Positions 12,093 to 23,598 of a DNA stretch of 64,000 nucleotides are shown piece by piece. Origin of the DNA: Rhabditophanes sp. KR3021 (Eukaryota; Nematoda; Chromadorea; Rhabditida; Alloionematidae); contig CAUJLY010000004.1 of assembly GCA_963281155.1 (NCBI GenBank), forward strand, positions 5,456,001 through 5,520,000, read 5' to 3'. The translations under genes and the position numbers were made by a program. Each line of letters starts with the position of its first letter. Positions within the stretch are counted from its first letter, which is position 1. A model generated the notes under the pieces. It had not been told where the DNA came from and searched no databases. It saw nothing but the letters and a program-made list of their open reading frames with translations.

Positions 12093-12550
12093 GTAAATAC
12101 AATACTTACAAATTAAACTCATTCCAATACGGCAAAATCATTTAAAAATATTTTTTATTTTGTTGGAAATTTATTGCAATAAAAACTTTATTTACATGAT
12201 GTTGTAATTTTATCATTAAATTTAGTAAAAATTCATGTAAATCTTTATATCCTATAAAACACTAAAAATAATACTTGTTTGGAAGTCTTATTTAAAATAT
12301 TTGGCCCCATCTTCAATATTTGCAATTGATTCTAGATACCGCACTAAAATATATGTAACTTCTAGTTGTATGTGTTAGAATAAGTACAATTTATTTAAAA
12401 GAAATTGTTTATCTTTACAACTACACAAAAACATTTTATTTTAATAATTAAACGAGATAAATAATTGTAAAAATAATGAAATTCAAAAATTCCGAGTTTT
12501 AAAGTAATAATAGGTAAAAAATTAATCATCCTCAAATAAAGATGATACAA
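12093..12550. other. intergenic region between convergent genes
   Basis: AT-rich 3' flank of the PTR gene and the RSF1-like gene, which face each other. It contains possible polyadenylation signals (GCAATAAAAAC near 12176) and no open frame of interest. Confidence 0.5.
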
Positions 12551-15500
12551 TTACAGACTTGTAAATTCGCCACTTGTTGCATTGGAGTCTCCATTTTCAG
12601 AACTTGGATTGATCGAAGTTAATTGCTCTGTTGTGTATGTTGTAGTACTAAAAGAGGTTTCATGAGGATATGGTGCTGGTAGTTGCCAAGGCTCAGCCCA
12701 ATTTTCTTGTCCAGGGTAAGGAATGGAGGACGTTGACCCATATCCGTTAGAAGAGGATTCATATGGCATCGGTTGACATTGCATATCACTGTAACCTGCC
12801 GGCATAACATATGGTTGGTGTTGTGGAGCATAAATAATTGGTTGCTGCATTGAAGATGAGTAAGGATTCATCTGTGGTGTGGATACATGGGGGATGCTCC
12901 TGACAGCGGTGAGATTTCTTGAATAAGCTGGACTATTTTGCCCAATTGAACTTGGAGAATTAATTCTTCTTGGTGGAGGCACTTGCACCTGAAACATCAA
13001 ATTAGTTATGAATGTTAATTATTACATGATTATTTATATACGATTGTTTTCACATAAAATGCTTTGCTAATCCAAATATTTTACTATTTTTATTTTCAAA
13101 TAAAGTGCTAATTTAAAAAAAAGCTCGTATAAAGGAACAATTGGGTACGATCTACAAAGCCCAAGGGGAAAAGTGGCTGGATGGATTTGACGATAATGGT
13201 AGAGAGATTTCAAAAGAGTACTTCTGCTTCCTTACTTGCACCATCGTTTGTTGCTAAAAAGCCAACTGTAAAGAATTTGGCGGCTAAGTACATCCATGAT
13301 CATAGTGATTTACCCAAAATATAGGGAAAGAGTAGAGTGTGAAGTCACATTTCATGACTACAGAAGGAAAAAGAAAATATTATCTTTTGACGTGTTTGTT
13401 GACTCAAAAACTTGCATCGAAGTGGACGGGATCCAGCACTTTGAAGCTGATCATCTCGGTATAAGTGAGAAGGACCTTAAGATGAGGCAAGCTATTGACA
13501 GAATAAAAAATGAATATTATGAATATTGCCGTAATGAAGACTTTCCTTTGTTCGAATCGCATACAAGGAGTCTACTAATATCAAAAAACATGTTGAAGAA
13601 CTTATTAATGCTTATGACAAACTAAATGGAGGAGAAAGATTCGAGAAGATCTATGGCAAAAAATACGAAACAGGAAACTACCTCAAATATTCTTTTTAAT
13701 TGCATCTTTAATACTACTTTAATTATATCTCTTACATAATTTACGTCTAATACTTTTTTAAAAAGCAATAAAGTAATACGTATTTTTGTTAGTAGTATTA
13801 GTGTAAATATTTTAAGTCTCACTTGGGGTATATAAACAAACGTCTTAGATTTAGCTATTATTTGAACTTACCATCTGAGATTTACCACTCGGTAAGTTAC
13901 TGATCATTTGTTGTTGTTGGGGAAGATTTCGTTTAGGAGGCATATAAGCACAATTCAAATTTAAACTTTGATTAAGCTCTGGAACTGGTATTTTGCTAAA
14001 TGCTGCCTTCGGAATAAATACTGACATGTTGTTAGGAGGATTAATCAGTTTGACGGGATATTGACGTTGGACTTGGGGTCTTGATTGAACGGCGTGAACA
14101 TTATTTGTGGTGGATGATTTTGGAGCTAATTGTGGTAAAGACGGCATAGCACTTTTCTTCATTTCAAAACCAACAGCTCTTCTTTTGGGGGCAGGTGAAA
14201 TAATTTCCTCCTCTTCGTCTTCAACTGACAATTCTTTATAGACTATACGTGCAGCCTTCCGAACAGTTCTACCGGTTGCAGAAACTTCAAAATCACTATC
14301 GTCAAAGTCATGATTAGCTCTAGCTGGTGCCTTTCTTTTACGTTTATTGGAGTTGGCTTCCTCATAGTCATCGTCTTCTGTTACCTCATCTTCGGAAGAA
14401 CCTCCTCTTCTTTTCTTGGTCGTCTTTCTTCTTGGCGGAGGCCTACGAGCAGATCTACGGCCACCTGGATTATAGTCTGAATCACTATCATTGATAAATT
14501 CATTATCATCTTTACGACTTCTTGGACCAACATATTCATCTTCTTCTTCGTCATCTTCTGACGCTTCATTGTAATCATCGTCATCATTCTTCTTTTTTGA
14601 CATTCTTTTTGCTGGTTTTTCTTCTGGCTCTTCGATATCATCGAGTTCCTCGTCATATTCAGTAAACTTCTTGTAATCAATTTGCCTGGTGCTTCTTCTC
14701 GTTCTAGTTTCAGCAATAGTTGGTGCTGCTGCGTAACTTGAACGAGGAGGATTTCTGCAGACCTTTTTTAAGGCAACTTTCTTAGACCTTCTGATCGTAC
14801 CGTCATCTTCACTTTCTTCACTAACTTCTTTCTTTACGTTTCTTCTAGTATTAGAAGCTGGTTGAAGATTATTAAGCTGGAGATGAATCAAAGCTAATTC
14901 ACGCTTCAAACTATCCGCTTGAGCAGCCTTCTTGGCCAAATCCTTCTTCTTGGTCTCGTTGCGCTCCTGAAGTTCCAAAAGTAACTTTTCCAATCTATTT
15001 ACTAGTACATGATGATTACACTTTTGACACCACCAGTCGCCTTCAGGAATGACATACAAACGTGGTGTGCAACAGTAGATATGCCAAGGATCGTCACATA
15101 AGTCGCAGAGTAGTAAAACACCTGGATTTTTAGATTTATTACACTGCATGCATAAAGTTTCCAGAGTTGCTTGTTTTCTTTCCTTAACTTCAATCTCCTC
15201 GTCGCTTTCATATTCTTCTTCAATAGGACTTTTGCTTTTGGAAGGAGTTTGTTTGTCCAACTTGAAACCTTTTTTACGCCCACGTTTTGCTCCTTTTTTT
15301 GAAGTAGATGGTTTAGCTGCTTCGTCATCCTCAGAATCAATTGGTTCGTCTTCATCGATATCAGCTGTGACTGCCTTAATAGCATCTCCGGCGGCCGATT
15401 TCGAAGTACGAGAAGGTAATTCTTTTTTGACAATCGCTTCCTCAACTTCATCTTCTTGTGACATGGCTTCAAGATCCGGTTCGATGTTTTCAACAACTGG

Positions 15501-16730
15501 CTTTTTGACATTTTTCTTCTCACGCTTTTCCTTTTTCAAGTTGGCGATTGTTTCAATGCTTAAAAACTCACTCACATAGGTATGTTTTTTATTAGCTTTA
15601 ACAAAATCAATTTCCTTCCCTGGAATATTATCAACTTTCAAAGACTCAATAACTTTTTTCAATGATTCTTCATCTTGAGCGGCTAATGAAAAATGGGATG
15701 AATATTCATCTTTAATGTCTTCAACGAACATTCTAATGCAATAGTCACTATCTACTGCAAACCAATACTTCTTATTGTTTTTATCGCTTCCAATGGGGGC
15801 AAACTTGTACTGATGAAAATCAAGTGTATTTGACAAAGCTTCTTTAAACTTGTTGTTATAATCAAACTGAGCGAGACACAAATGTTTCCACAAAAGCAAC
15901 TTAGATTCAATTGGAAGTAGAGAATAATGTACAATTTCTTCAAGTTGTGTTCTGATTTCAAAGAGAGTTGGATAATGCTGAATCAATTTATGAATAGCAC
16001 TCTCGAACTTTTCAGGCTTCGCTGCTGGATTTCCACCTCTTCTAATTAGAGATATTTGAAGTAAGATTAACTCTTTGTCAACTCGTCCTTTATCATCAAA
16101 AGTTGTCAACAATTTTTCGAATTTCTCGAATGTTACAGGCTTGTTGTTCAACAATGAACCAAAAGTATTGTAAAATACAATTATCTCAGACATTAACGGT
16201 GACTTGTATAAATCAGAAACCGCCACTTCGTCAGGTTTCAAAATATCTTCAGCAACAGCGCTATCATTTATTTCGTTGCTTGGTTCTTTTTTGACAGACT
16301 CGTTTGATAAAGGAGTGTTTTCCTGAGAATTGCTTTGTGAATTTTGATCTGGACTCTCATCTTCGTCATTTGCTTCTTCTTCCTTGCTAATGACTTGTTC
16401 TTCTTCGCTAATTGCTTGCTCTTTTCCTTCGCCAATTGTATGTTCATCTACACTTTCCCTTTTGATGTCATTTTCTTGAGTATCCTCATCTTCTCCAAGC
16501 ATGCTAATATCAATATCCATGGGCTCAATCAAAGAAATGTCCTGTTTTTTAATATCAGTTGAGCCAATATTCGAGGGCATAGTAATTGGTTGGTTATCAA
16601 TTAAAGGATCTATAATATTAATATTGTTATGTTGGAGGAAAAATATAAAAGTAAGCAAACCTTTCTCAAGTGATTTATTGCCATCTAAATCATGAATAAT
16701 GGCATCTTTAGTAGTATCCGCGTCATCCAT
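12551..16730 (-). CDS. RSF1-like chromatin remodelling subunit (WHIM/DDT region plus PHD finger)
   Basis: Exons 16730-16661, 16609-13872 and 12988-12551 join in phase, giving 1,081 residues. Order: acidic N-terminus; a helical DDT/WHIM-like region (FNTFGSLLNNKPVTFEKFEK through KNNKKYWF, the latter typical of WHIM motifs); a basic stretch; a PHD finger (CMQCNKSKNPGVLLLCDLCD...WHIYC...GDWWCQKC) with the Cys4-His-Cys3 pattern; a coiled coil; then a long charged disordered tail with K/R-rich and D/E-rich runs and a P/Q/Y-rich end. This matches RSF1, the histone-binding partner of the ISWI ATPase. The first intron is 51 nt with no stop, so retention would add 17 residues without a frame change. 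The 883-nt intron 13871-12989 holds an antisense nuclease-like fragment. Confidence 0.8.
13131..13625 (+). pseudogene. restriction-endonuclease-fold nuclease fragment nested in the RSF1-like intron
   Basis: Inside the host intron 13871-12989 and antisense to it. Three coding-like segments lie in different frames. About 13135-13260 includes YKAQGEKWLDGF. About 13180-13320 ends in a stop. The frame at 13296-13625 carries FDVFVDSKTCIEVDGIQHFE followed by KNEYYEYC. The order GEKWL ... FD ... (I)EVDGIQHF ... D+IKNEYC is the signature of a PD-(D/E)XK nuclease group found in phages, bacteria and large DNA viruses. Acidic D and E residues and the Q of EVDGIQH are present, but the frame shifts make it non-functional as read. 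An origin by horizontal transfer is an inference. Confidence 0.55.
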
Positions 16731-17646
16731 AGTTAGGTAATATTTGGGAATAATGAATTCCTTAAATTTGGCAAATTAATTGTTGGCGGGAAAATGGCGA
16801 TATTATGGGAAAATACTTATACTATGATACGGTTAATTAGCGAAATAACAACAACTTTTGGTGTCTTTTACGAAATAACAATTTACAAGTTTAGATTTTT
16901 GTTTCTTAAATAAATTAGTGCCAATTAGTAAGTAAACGATAATCAAAACATTAAGACAATAATTTTTTTAAGGTAGGCGTATTTTATTTCTAAAAGCAAA
17001 AATAGTGTTAACAAAGTCATTTTATTAATAGTTTGATAGAAGACGTTCTTCCAATCATACAAATGCAAAAGAGTAACAGAGAAGTAAACTTAGTCGTGGT
17101 AAAAAACATTTGGTCTGTCCTTCGTTCTAATCCCACTGTTTTTTGCAGTACCAGTTTTGACGTATAAAATAAACACATTCATACGTATTTGTTTATACTC
17201 ATGAAGTGGAATTTAGTTAGGGTAATTGAATGCCAATATGAACATATTGTATGAATAAAAAGGAAATTGATTAGAATGTTATTAATATCAATTTACCGAA
17301 AATAATCAAAGCCAGAAAAAGGAATGTGTATTTAATTATTTTTGTTACAAATGATTGCTTTATTTTACTTTTATCTTTTTATTTTATTGTATCGTATGTC
17401 CTAAATGAAATCATCCAAGTTGTTGGAGTTGCGTTGCTTTATCTTGTGGTTCTTCCAGCGCTTTTCTTCATTGTAACGTTGGAATGTAATCACTTCGACA
17501 TGCAAAGGACATCCCAATTTAATTTAAAAATCCAATTTTACACGTATATTTTCATTTTTTGAAGTTTATTCAATGGTAAATAGTTTTACTAAATACTTAC
17601 AATAATTCGCATAAATTATTTTACCACAGTTGTTTTTTCAAACTTG
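16731..17646. other. intergenic region, RSF1-like 5' flank and P0 5' flank
   Basis: The two genes diverge here, so this is a shared promoter region of about 0.9 kb. A 78-codon open frame at 17326-17562 starts with GTG and is hydrophobic and AT-driven; I do not call it. No RNA gene recognised. Confidence 0.5.
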
Positions 17647-18674
17647 ATTTTAATTTGATTTTTTTAGAAAACTTAGTCAAACGCTTAACTACAAAGATGG
17701 TTAGGGAAGACAGATCTGCATGGAAGGCTAGCTACTTCACTCGTCTTATTGTAAGTTACTGAATTAAAATATCCTTAATATTGTCTTGTTAGGAACTTTT
17801 TGAAGAATACCAAAAAATCTTGATTGTCGGAGTTGACAATGTCGGTTCCAAGCAAATGCAAGAAATCCGTATTGCCATGAGAGGCCACGGAGAAATTCTT
17901 ATGGGAAAAAACACAATGATCCGCAAGGCCCTTCGTGCTCATATCGCCAAGAACCCAGACGTTGAAAAACTTCTCCCACACTTGGTCGGAAACATCGGAT
18001 TCGTCTTCACCCACGAGGACCTCAGCGACACCCGTAAGAAACTCTTGGAAAACAAGCGTGGAGCCCCAGCCAAGTCCGGAGCTATCGCCCCTTGTGATGT
18101 CAAACTCCCACCACAAAACACTGGAATGGGACCAGAGAAGACTTCTTTCTTCCAAGCCCTCCAAATCCCAACCAAGATTGCTCGTGGTACCATCGAAATC
18201 TTGAATGAAGTCCACATCATCAAGGAGGGAGAGAAGGTCGGAGCCTCCGAGTCAGCTCTTCTTGGTATGCTTAACATCACTCCTTTCTCATATGGTTTGA
18301 ATGTTATCCAAGTCTACGACAACGGAACTATGTACGCCCCACAAGTCTTGGACATGACCAGCGAAGATATCCGCGCCACCTTCCAAGCTGGAGTCAGAAA
18401 CATCGCTGCCATCTCTTTGGCCGTTGGATACCCAACTGTTGCTTCTGCCCCACACTCCATCGTCAACGGATTCAAGAACTTGTTGTCAATTGCTGCCGTC
18501 ACCGATGTTACCTTCAAGGAAGCCGAAAAGCTCAAGGAATACCTTGCCGACCCATCTAAATTCGCCACTGCCGCCCCAGCTGCTGCTCCAGCCGCCGCCG
18601 CTGCCCCAGCCAAGAAGGAGGAAGTCAAGGAAGAATCTGAAGAAGAAGATATGGGCTTCGGACTTTTCGATTAA
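17647..18674 (+). repeat. near-identical duplicated block, copy 1 (partner 36621-37648)
   Basis: The block starts about 26 bases before the TTTTTTTAG site upstream of the P0 ATG and ends at the P0 stop codon. Copy 2 lies exactly 18,974 bp downstream in the same orientation. I see five differences, all in exons and four of them synonymous; the 42-nt intron is identical. Flanks on both sides are unrelated. Confidence 0.9.
17697..18674 (+). CDS. rpa-0: 60S acidic ribosomal protein P0, copy 1
   Basis: Exons 17697-17750 and 17793-18674 give 311 residues, the usual P0 length. The N-terminus ([18 protein letters not shown]) and [11 protein letters not shown] are the L10-type rRNA-binding region; the C-terminus has an alanine-rich hinge and ends [10 protein letters not shown], the conserved tail that recruits elongation factors. 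P0 anchors the P1/P2 stalk on the large subunit. Codon use is strongly biased to C-ending codons, as expected for very high expression. A TTTTTTTAG just upstream of the ATG looks like a spliced-leader acceptor. This copy has Thr in the alanine hinge (KFATAAP) where copy 2 has Ala. TCTP follows closely on the same strand. Confidence 0.97.
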
Positions 18675-18863
18675 TTCGATATTGTCTATAAGGTCAATCA
18701 GTTTTCTCGTTGTTGTTTACTGTTATATAATAAATATATAGCTGTTTTGGATATGTGTTCTCGGCATCTGGTTAAATCCATTCACTATATAGACATCGTT
18801 CCCATTTTATTTCTCACTTGCTAACCTTTAGTTTTACAGGTTTTACGTTCAGTCCATTCAAAA
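18675..18863 (+). promoter_or_regulatory. short P0-TCTP spacer with poly(A) signal and candidate trans-splice site
   Basis: Only 189 bp separate the P0 stop from the TCTP ATG. An AATAAA-type signal lies near 18728, and a TTTTACAG acceptor-like site at about 18832-18839, roughly 105 bp further on. That spacing is typical of nematode operons, where the downstream mRNA receives a spliced leader. Confidence 0.45.
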
Positions 18864-19770
18864 ATGCTCGTTTTCAAAGATGCTTTCTCAGGTATGTTTA
18901 ACTATTTTTATAGATATCGCACTCCTTAGGTTGATCATTTAGCTGATTTACACTATTTGATGTTAATGTTTTATTAATATGATAATGGTTTCTGTTGGCC
19001 ATAAATGATTGATGAGTTATGTGCGATACATTAAATAGTCTCTAACACTTATCTTGGTTATTTTATAAAGACTTCTTTATTCGATAAATAACTTAGCATG
19101 TTGGGAACTGACAGTGACTAAACATACTTCTTTAACATGGTCTAATATTCCTCTTTAGATGATGAACTCTGTTCAGATTCATTCCCAATGAAATTGGTTG
19201 ATGACTTCCTTTATGAATTCCAAGGAAAGCATGTCGTCCGTAAGGAAGGAGAAATCTTACTCGGTGGAGGTATGCTTTAACCACACAACATCTGAAACAC
19301 CTATATCTACGTATATATTGATGATGGATGTTCAATTATCAACATTAACTAATATATACTTTTTAGCCAATCCATCAGCTGAAGAAGAGTGTGATGATGG
19401 AGCAGATGAACATGTTGAACGCGGAATCGACTATGTCTTGAACCACAGACTAGCCGAGATGAACTGTTACGAAGACGCTTCAACCTTCAAGGCTTACGCC
19501 AAGACGTTCATGAAGAAAGTCTTAGACCTTATGCAAAAGAATGGGAGAACCGAGGACGAAATTAACACCTGGAAGAAAAAGGCTCAAGCCTGGATCGTAT
19601 CTCTCCTTGGTAAAGACCGCTTCAAGACTCTCGCTTTCTTCATCGGAGAAAATATGGCTGACGGAAGTGCTGAAGGTCAAGTTGCTATTGTTGAATACAG
19701 AGATGTTGATGGAACCGAAATTCCAATTCTTATGCTCGTCAAAGAAGCCATCATCGAAGAAAAGATGTAA
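18864..19770 (+). CDS. tct-1: translationally controlled tumour protein (TCTP)
   Basis: Three exons: 18864-18891, 19159-19269 and 19367-19770, giving 180 residues. The start MLVFKDAFS, the GEILLGG turn, ANPSAEEE and the helical hairpin EDEINTWKKKAQAW are all hallmarks of TCTP; the protein ends EEKM. TCTP is an abundant, conserved cytosolic protein linked to translation and growth control. All joins are phase 1 and in frame. Codon bias is similar to P0. It may be the second gene of an operon with P0 copy 1. Confidence 0.95.
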
Positions 19771-19980
19771 ACATAATTTTTGTCTCTAATTGCTTTCAAA
19801 TTTCACTGTGTGTTATAAAAAGTGTTGTTCTCTCTTCATCTTTACACGATTGAAAAATTTATAAACTAATTATAATCTTTATTTTGGAAATCATAAAAAA
19901 CTTATGTTTTAGTTATTAATATTTTTCATTTACGTTAAATAAATATTTATGCTTCAGCGTTTTAGGCCATCTACTTATTT

Positions 19981-21168
19981 ATGTTTAAACTTACATTCAT
20001 TAACAAGATGCATTCTTTATATGTAATCCTGTACATTTATTGGATAGGTTTTTATTATTCAGTAACTGAATTGTTGCATGATTTTCTATCTCCAAAAGTT
20101 GATTTAAAAGGATATTTAGTAAACAATACAGATGTTCCATTAATTTGTGTTTTGACCGGAGGTGAAGGAACAATTGGACGTAAAATATGCTCACAATTGT
20201 TGGATTTAGGTTTTGAGATATACTCTTTATTGCCGCAAACGGATTCTCAGATTAAGAAGGGTAACAATTTATTATTTGGCAATAATCATCCAAGGATACA
20301 TTACGTATCTTGTGATTTATCAAATCTTCAGAGTGTCAAAAAAGCTTGTAACAAATTAAATTCACAACTCAGTCATATTGACATCCTTATCTGTAATGCA
20401 GGAATTATGTGTGCCACTGATAATAGAACAGCCAGTATGAATGATTTGAACATTTATGAACCCCATGTTTCTGTTAATTTGCTCGGACATGCCGCGATTA
20501 CTCATTCTTTACGTTCACTCATTTTACAATCTCCAAATGGTCGTACTTCGCGTATTCTTTACGTTTCCTCGTCAACGGCTCATGCAGGCATTGTTCCTTC
20601 AAAGGATGACATTTTGAAAGGTAGAATTAAATAAAACCACTCTAATCTGAATCATTTTAGGAACGTTTCTAAAGCATTATGATTCTGGATATCAAGCGTA
20701 TGCTAATTCCAAGCTTTGGTTAATCATGTATGGCAAATATTTGACCAGCCAATATTATCACAAATTGGATAATACCAACCTCGATAAAGTTAATGGTAAA
20801 ATGCTTGAAGTAGGAAGTCTGCATCCAGGAGTAATCCCAGGGGCATTATATCGAAATGTGCTTCCATTATTTCGATATATTATTTGCAACATTTTAAATG
20901 TATTCTTAAGGTAAGGCAGCATTATATATTCTCTAAACAATGAATAATTTCTTCTATTTACAGAAACAATGAACGTGCGGCACAAGGAATTATAAAATTA
21001 GGGCTTGATCACTCTATTTCTTTGCAAGGAAATTATTTTGAAAATGACAAAATATGTAGTATAAAGAGTTTGTCAAATTGCAATTCCGAAATCAGTAATA
21101 TTATAAACTTATTTGGAGAACAGGTTGACAAAGCAATCAAAGACCATGGAATTGTACTTTACCAATAA
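19981..21168 (+). CDS. short-chain dehydrogenase/reductase
   Basis: Exons 19981-20620, 20661-20910 and 20964-21168 join in frame (364 residues from the first ATG; a second ATG at 20008 is possible). An N-terminal hydrophobic stretch suggests membrane anchoring. The cofactor motif TGGEGTIG, the NAG motif (ICNAGIM), the catalytic serine (ILYVSSSTAH) and YANSK, the active-site Y-x-x-x-K, are all present. HPGVIPG follows, as in retinol dehydrogenase/DHRS-type SDRs. The substrate cannot be read from sequence. It lies tail to tail with the serine palmitoyltransferase gene. Confidence 0.85.
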
Positions 21169-21605
21169 ATCACCAAACAATGTTAGATTTCACTTTATTT
21201 TTGTAATATAGGTTCTTACGGATATAAATATTATACTTTAATAAAAGAAGAGGATGATTTAAATTTGTATTACTTATTCCTCAATTGTAATTCAAGTTTT
21301 ATTAATTTATGTCTCAATCAGAATAGTAATTCGTTCTTTAATTAGAACAATTGCAATCGCACAAAATGACATATTTATACATTTTGTTCGGACAGAATAA
21401 TATTCTTGATAATTATGATTATTATTTAATTCAAAGTGGAATATTTTTTACAAATAATTTCAAAAACACCCAAACGTAAAGTTAAAAAAGTAAAAACAAA
21501 TTGAGCAACGAAAGTAACAAGTTAATTACCAAAAATTTGGGCAATTAGGAATGTTGGTTGTTGAACAGTTAAAAAATTAATATATTATAAATAAACTGCT
21601 TGTTT
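21169..21605. other. intergenic region between convergent genes
   Basis: Shared 3' flank of the SDR and serine palmitoyltransferase genes. AT-rich, with AATAAA-like signals; no coding evidence. Confidence 0.5.
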
Positions 21606-23598
21606 TTAATAAACAATTTTTGTAGAGTAGTCCGCTTTACCGTATTTTGTTCCGGTAATGTCTCCGACTCTGTCAATAACTTCTAATGCTTCATCGAGAT
21701 CTTCTTGAGTGTGATCTGCACACATACAAAATCTCGTCCTCGCCTTTGTTAACGGTGTTGCCGGATAACCTACTGAAACCACGCCTAAATTATGTTCAAA
21801 CGATTCTCTACCGAAGGCAACAACTTTGGAAATGTAATAGGTCATCAATGGAATTACTGGCGAGTCGTGACTTCCGCAAACATGGAATCCCATTTGTTTT
21901 AATCTAAGTCTAAAGTATCTGCTGTTACGAAGAAGAGATTTGATTTTGTCTCTTCCGATCGTAGTCCCATCCGACCCGCTGATAATTCCAAGACTGCTTT
22001 GAATTTGGGCAACAACAGGAGGAGAATATACAGCTCCATAGCAGGATCCAACTCCATTTGCTTTCAAAAAGTCGATTGTTTTCTTAGAACCCGCAATGTA
22101 ACCGCCGGCTGCAGCAAAACTTTTCGTTAACGTTCCCATCATAATGTCAATGTCTTTAGGATTTAATCCCCAATAATCAACTACCCCTCTCCCATTCGGA
22201 CCCATGGCGCCAACACTGTGGGCTTCATCTAAGAATAAGTATGCCTTGTACTTTTTCTTAACTTCCAGGATTCTAGGTAGATCAACAATTGTTCCCTCCA
22301 TCGAATAAATTCCTTGAAAGTAATACGTAAATAGTTAAATTTGGTAACAAACATACCTTCAACAATAATAAGAATTTTCTTGAATTTAGCACCATTTTTC
22401 TTTTGATTACCACTAGACAAAGCTTTTCTAATAACTTTTTCAAGGTTGGCAGCATCATTATGCTTAAATCTTTTAATAGAAGTATTTGAATTTTTACATC
22501 CTAAGCAAATTGAAGAATGGTTAAGAGCATCACTGATCACAAGACAATCGTCATTGACGAATGCTGATATATTCATTGAATTGGTTCCGAAGCCCATTGG
22601 AAACGTAATGGCACTGTCGACGCCCAAAAAATCAGCTACTTGATTTTCCATTTCACGTTGAAGAATGTGATTGCCGAATTCATGTTTAGTTGAGCCAATA
22701 GCTAAACCATATTTTGAAATTGAATCCACCGCGCTTTCAGCACAGATACCTAAAATCATCAATTAAAAGGTGAATATTTAATTTTTAAATTTATTAATTA
22801 AAAGATGAGGTGTGGCTGTAATGATCCTTAGAAAGCTTGTCAATCTCGGTGGAACTTCTATTATATGGATATACATAGCAAATAATCAAGAGTGTAGTTT
22901 AGAATCAATTTAAAATGCTCTTGTATGTCTTTATAAATTTTTGCATGTCCTTTAATAAAGTTTTTGAATTTTTTGGATCTTTCGATTATTTTAAATTAGC
23001 AAAACAACATACCTGAGTTATTTGAAAAACCCAAGTAGTTGTATGATCCCATATTTAATACTTCGCGTACTCCGTTACTCTCATAAGTCCATCCGTAATC
23101 ATGTGTAATTCTATTTTGCACCAGCATTCTAGTACTTGGCACACTAACAATTGGTCTGTTAACGACATCAGATGCCATTCTATAAATTGAATTTATAAAA
23201 AGAGTTTCAAACTTGTTGTCAAGGGACACAAAGTCTTTTTGGGTTTCTAATTCTTCGGAATACTTGATTCTGAATATTCCGTAATTTCTGAGCCATGAGG
23301 TAAGTAGGGCAAATGAAATCATTATCAAGTAATGAGTGTAAACTAAAATATTAGTAAAGAAAGGGGCCTCTGGCATTGCGTCCTCTTCTACGTTATATGA
23401 ACTTAATAGTTCGGGAACGTCTTCCTCGGTTGTGATACTACTTTTATCATCATCCGAATCTGAGTTGTTTGCTTGGTCCTTGATAGGCAAATCCTGTTCA
23501 CTGCAAAAGATTGTAAAAGTTATTTTGCTTACTAATTATTACCTCTTGCTATCACTAAGTAAAAGTGAATACACCTTCTTCATTCTATTGCTTTTCAT
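21606..23598 (-). CDS. sptl-2: serine palmitoyltransferase LCB2-type subunit
   Basis: Exons 23598-23543, 23500-23013, 22749-22357 and 22312-21606 give 547 residues. A TM segment lies near residue 80 (LVYTHYLIMISFALLTSW), fitting an ER membrane enzyme. NMGSYNYLGFSNN opens the alpha-oxoamine synthase fold; LFLDEAHSVGAMGPNGRG is the cofactor-contact loop; GTLTKSFAAAGGY contains the lysine that binds pyridoxal phosphate, which marks it as the catalytic LCB2 rather than LCB1. It condenses serine with an acyl-CoA in the first step of sphingolipid synthesis. Whether it corresponds to sptl-2 or sptl-3 of C. elegans is not resolved. Confidence 0.92.

Noticed and set aside
15148..15579. 143-codon plus-strand frame opposite the RSF1-like gene
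   Set aside because: Shadow of the K/E-rich coding strand; serine- and leucine-rich complement with no domain.
17326..17562. 78-codon hydrophobic frame upstream of P0
   Set aside because: Starts with GTG, composition follows local AT bias, no splice or promoter support.
17775..18280. Long antisense open frames (146 and 113 codons) inside P0, repeated in P0 copy 2
   Set aside because: They mirror the strong codon bias of P0 and are preserved only because the two copies are nearly identical; no independent coding signs.
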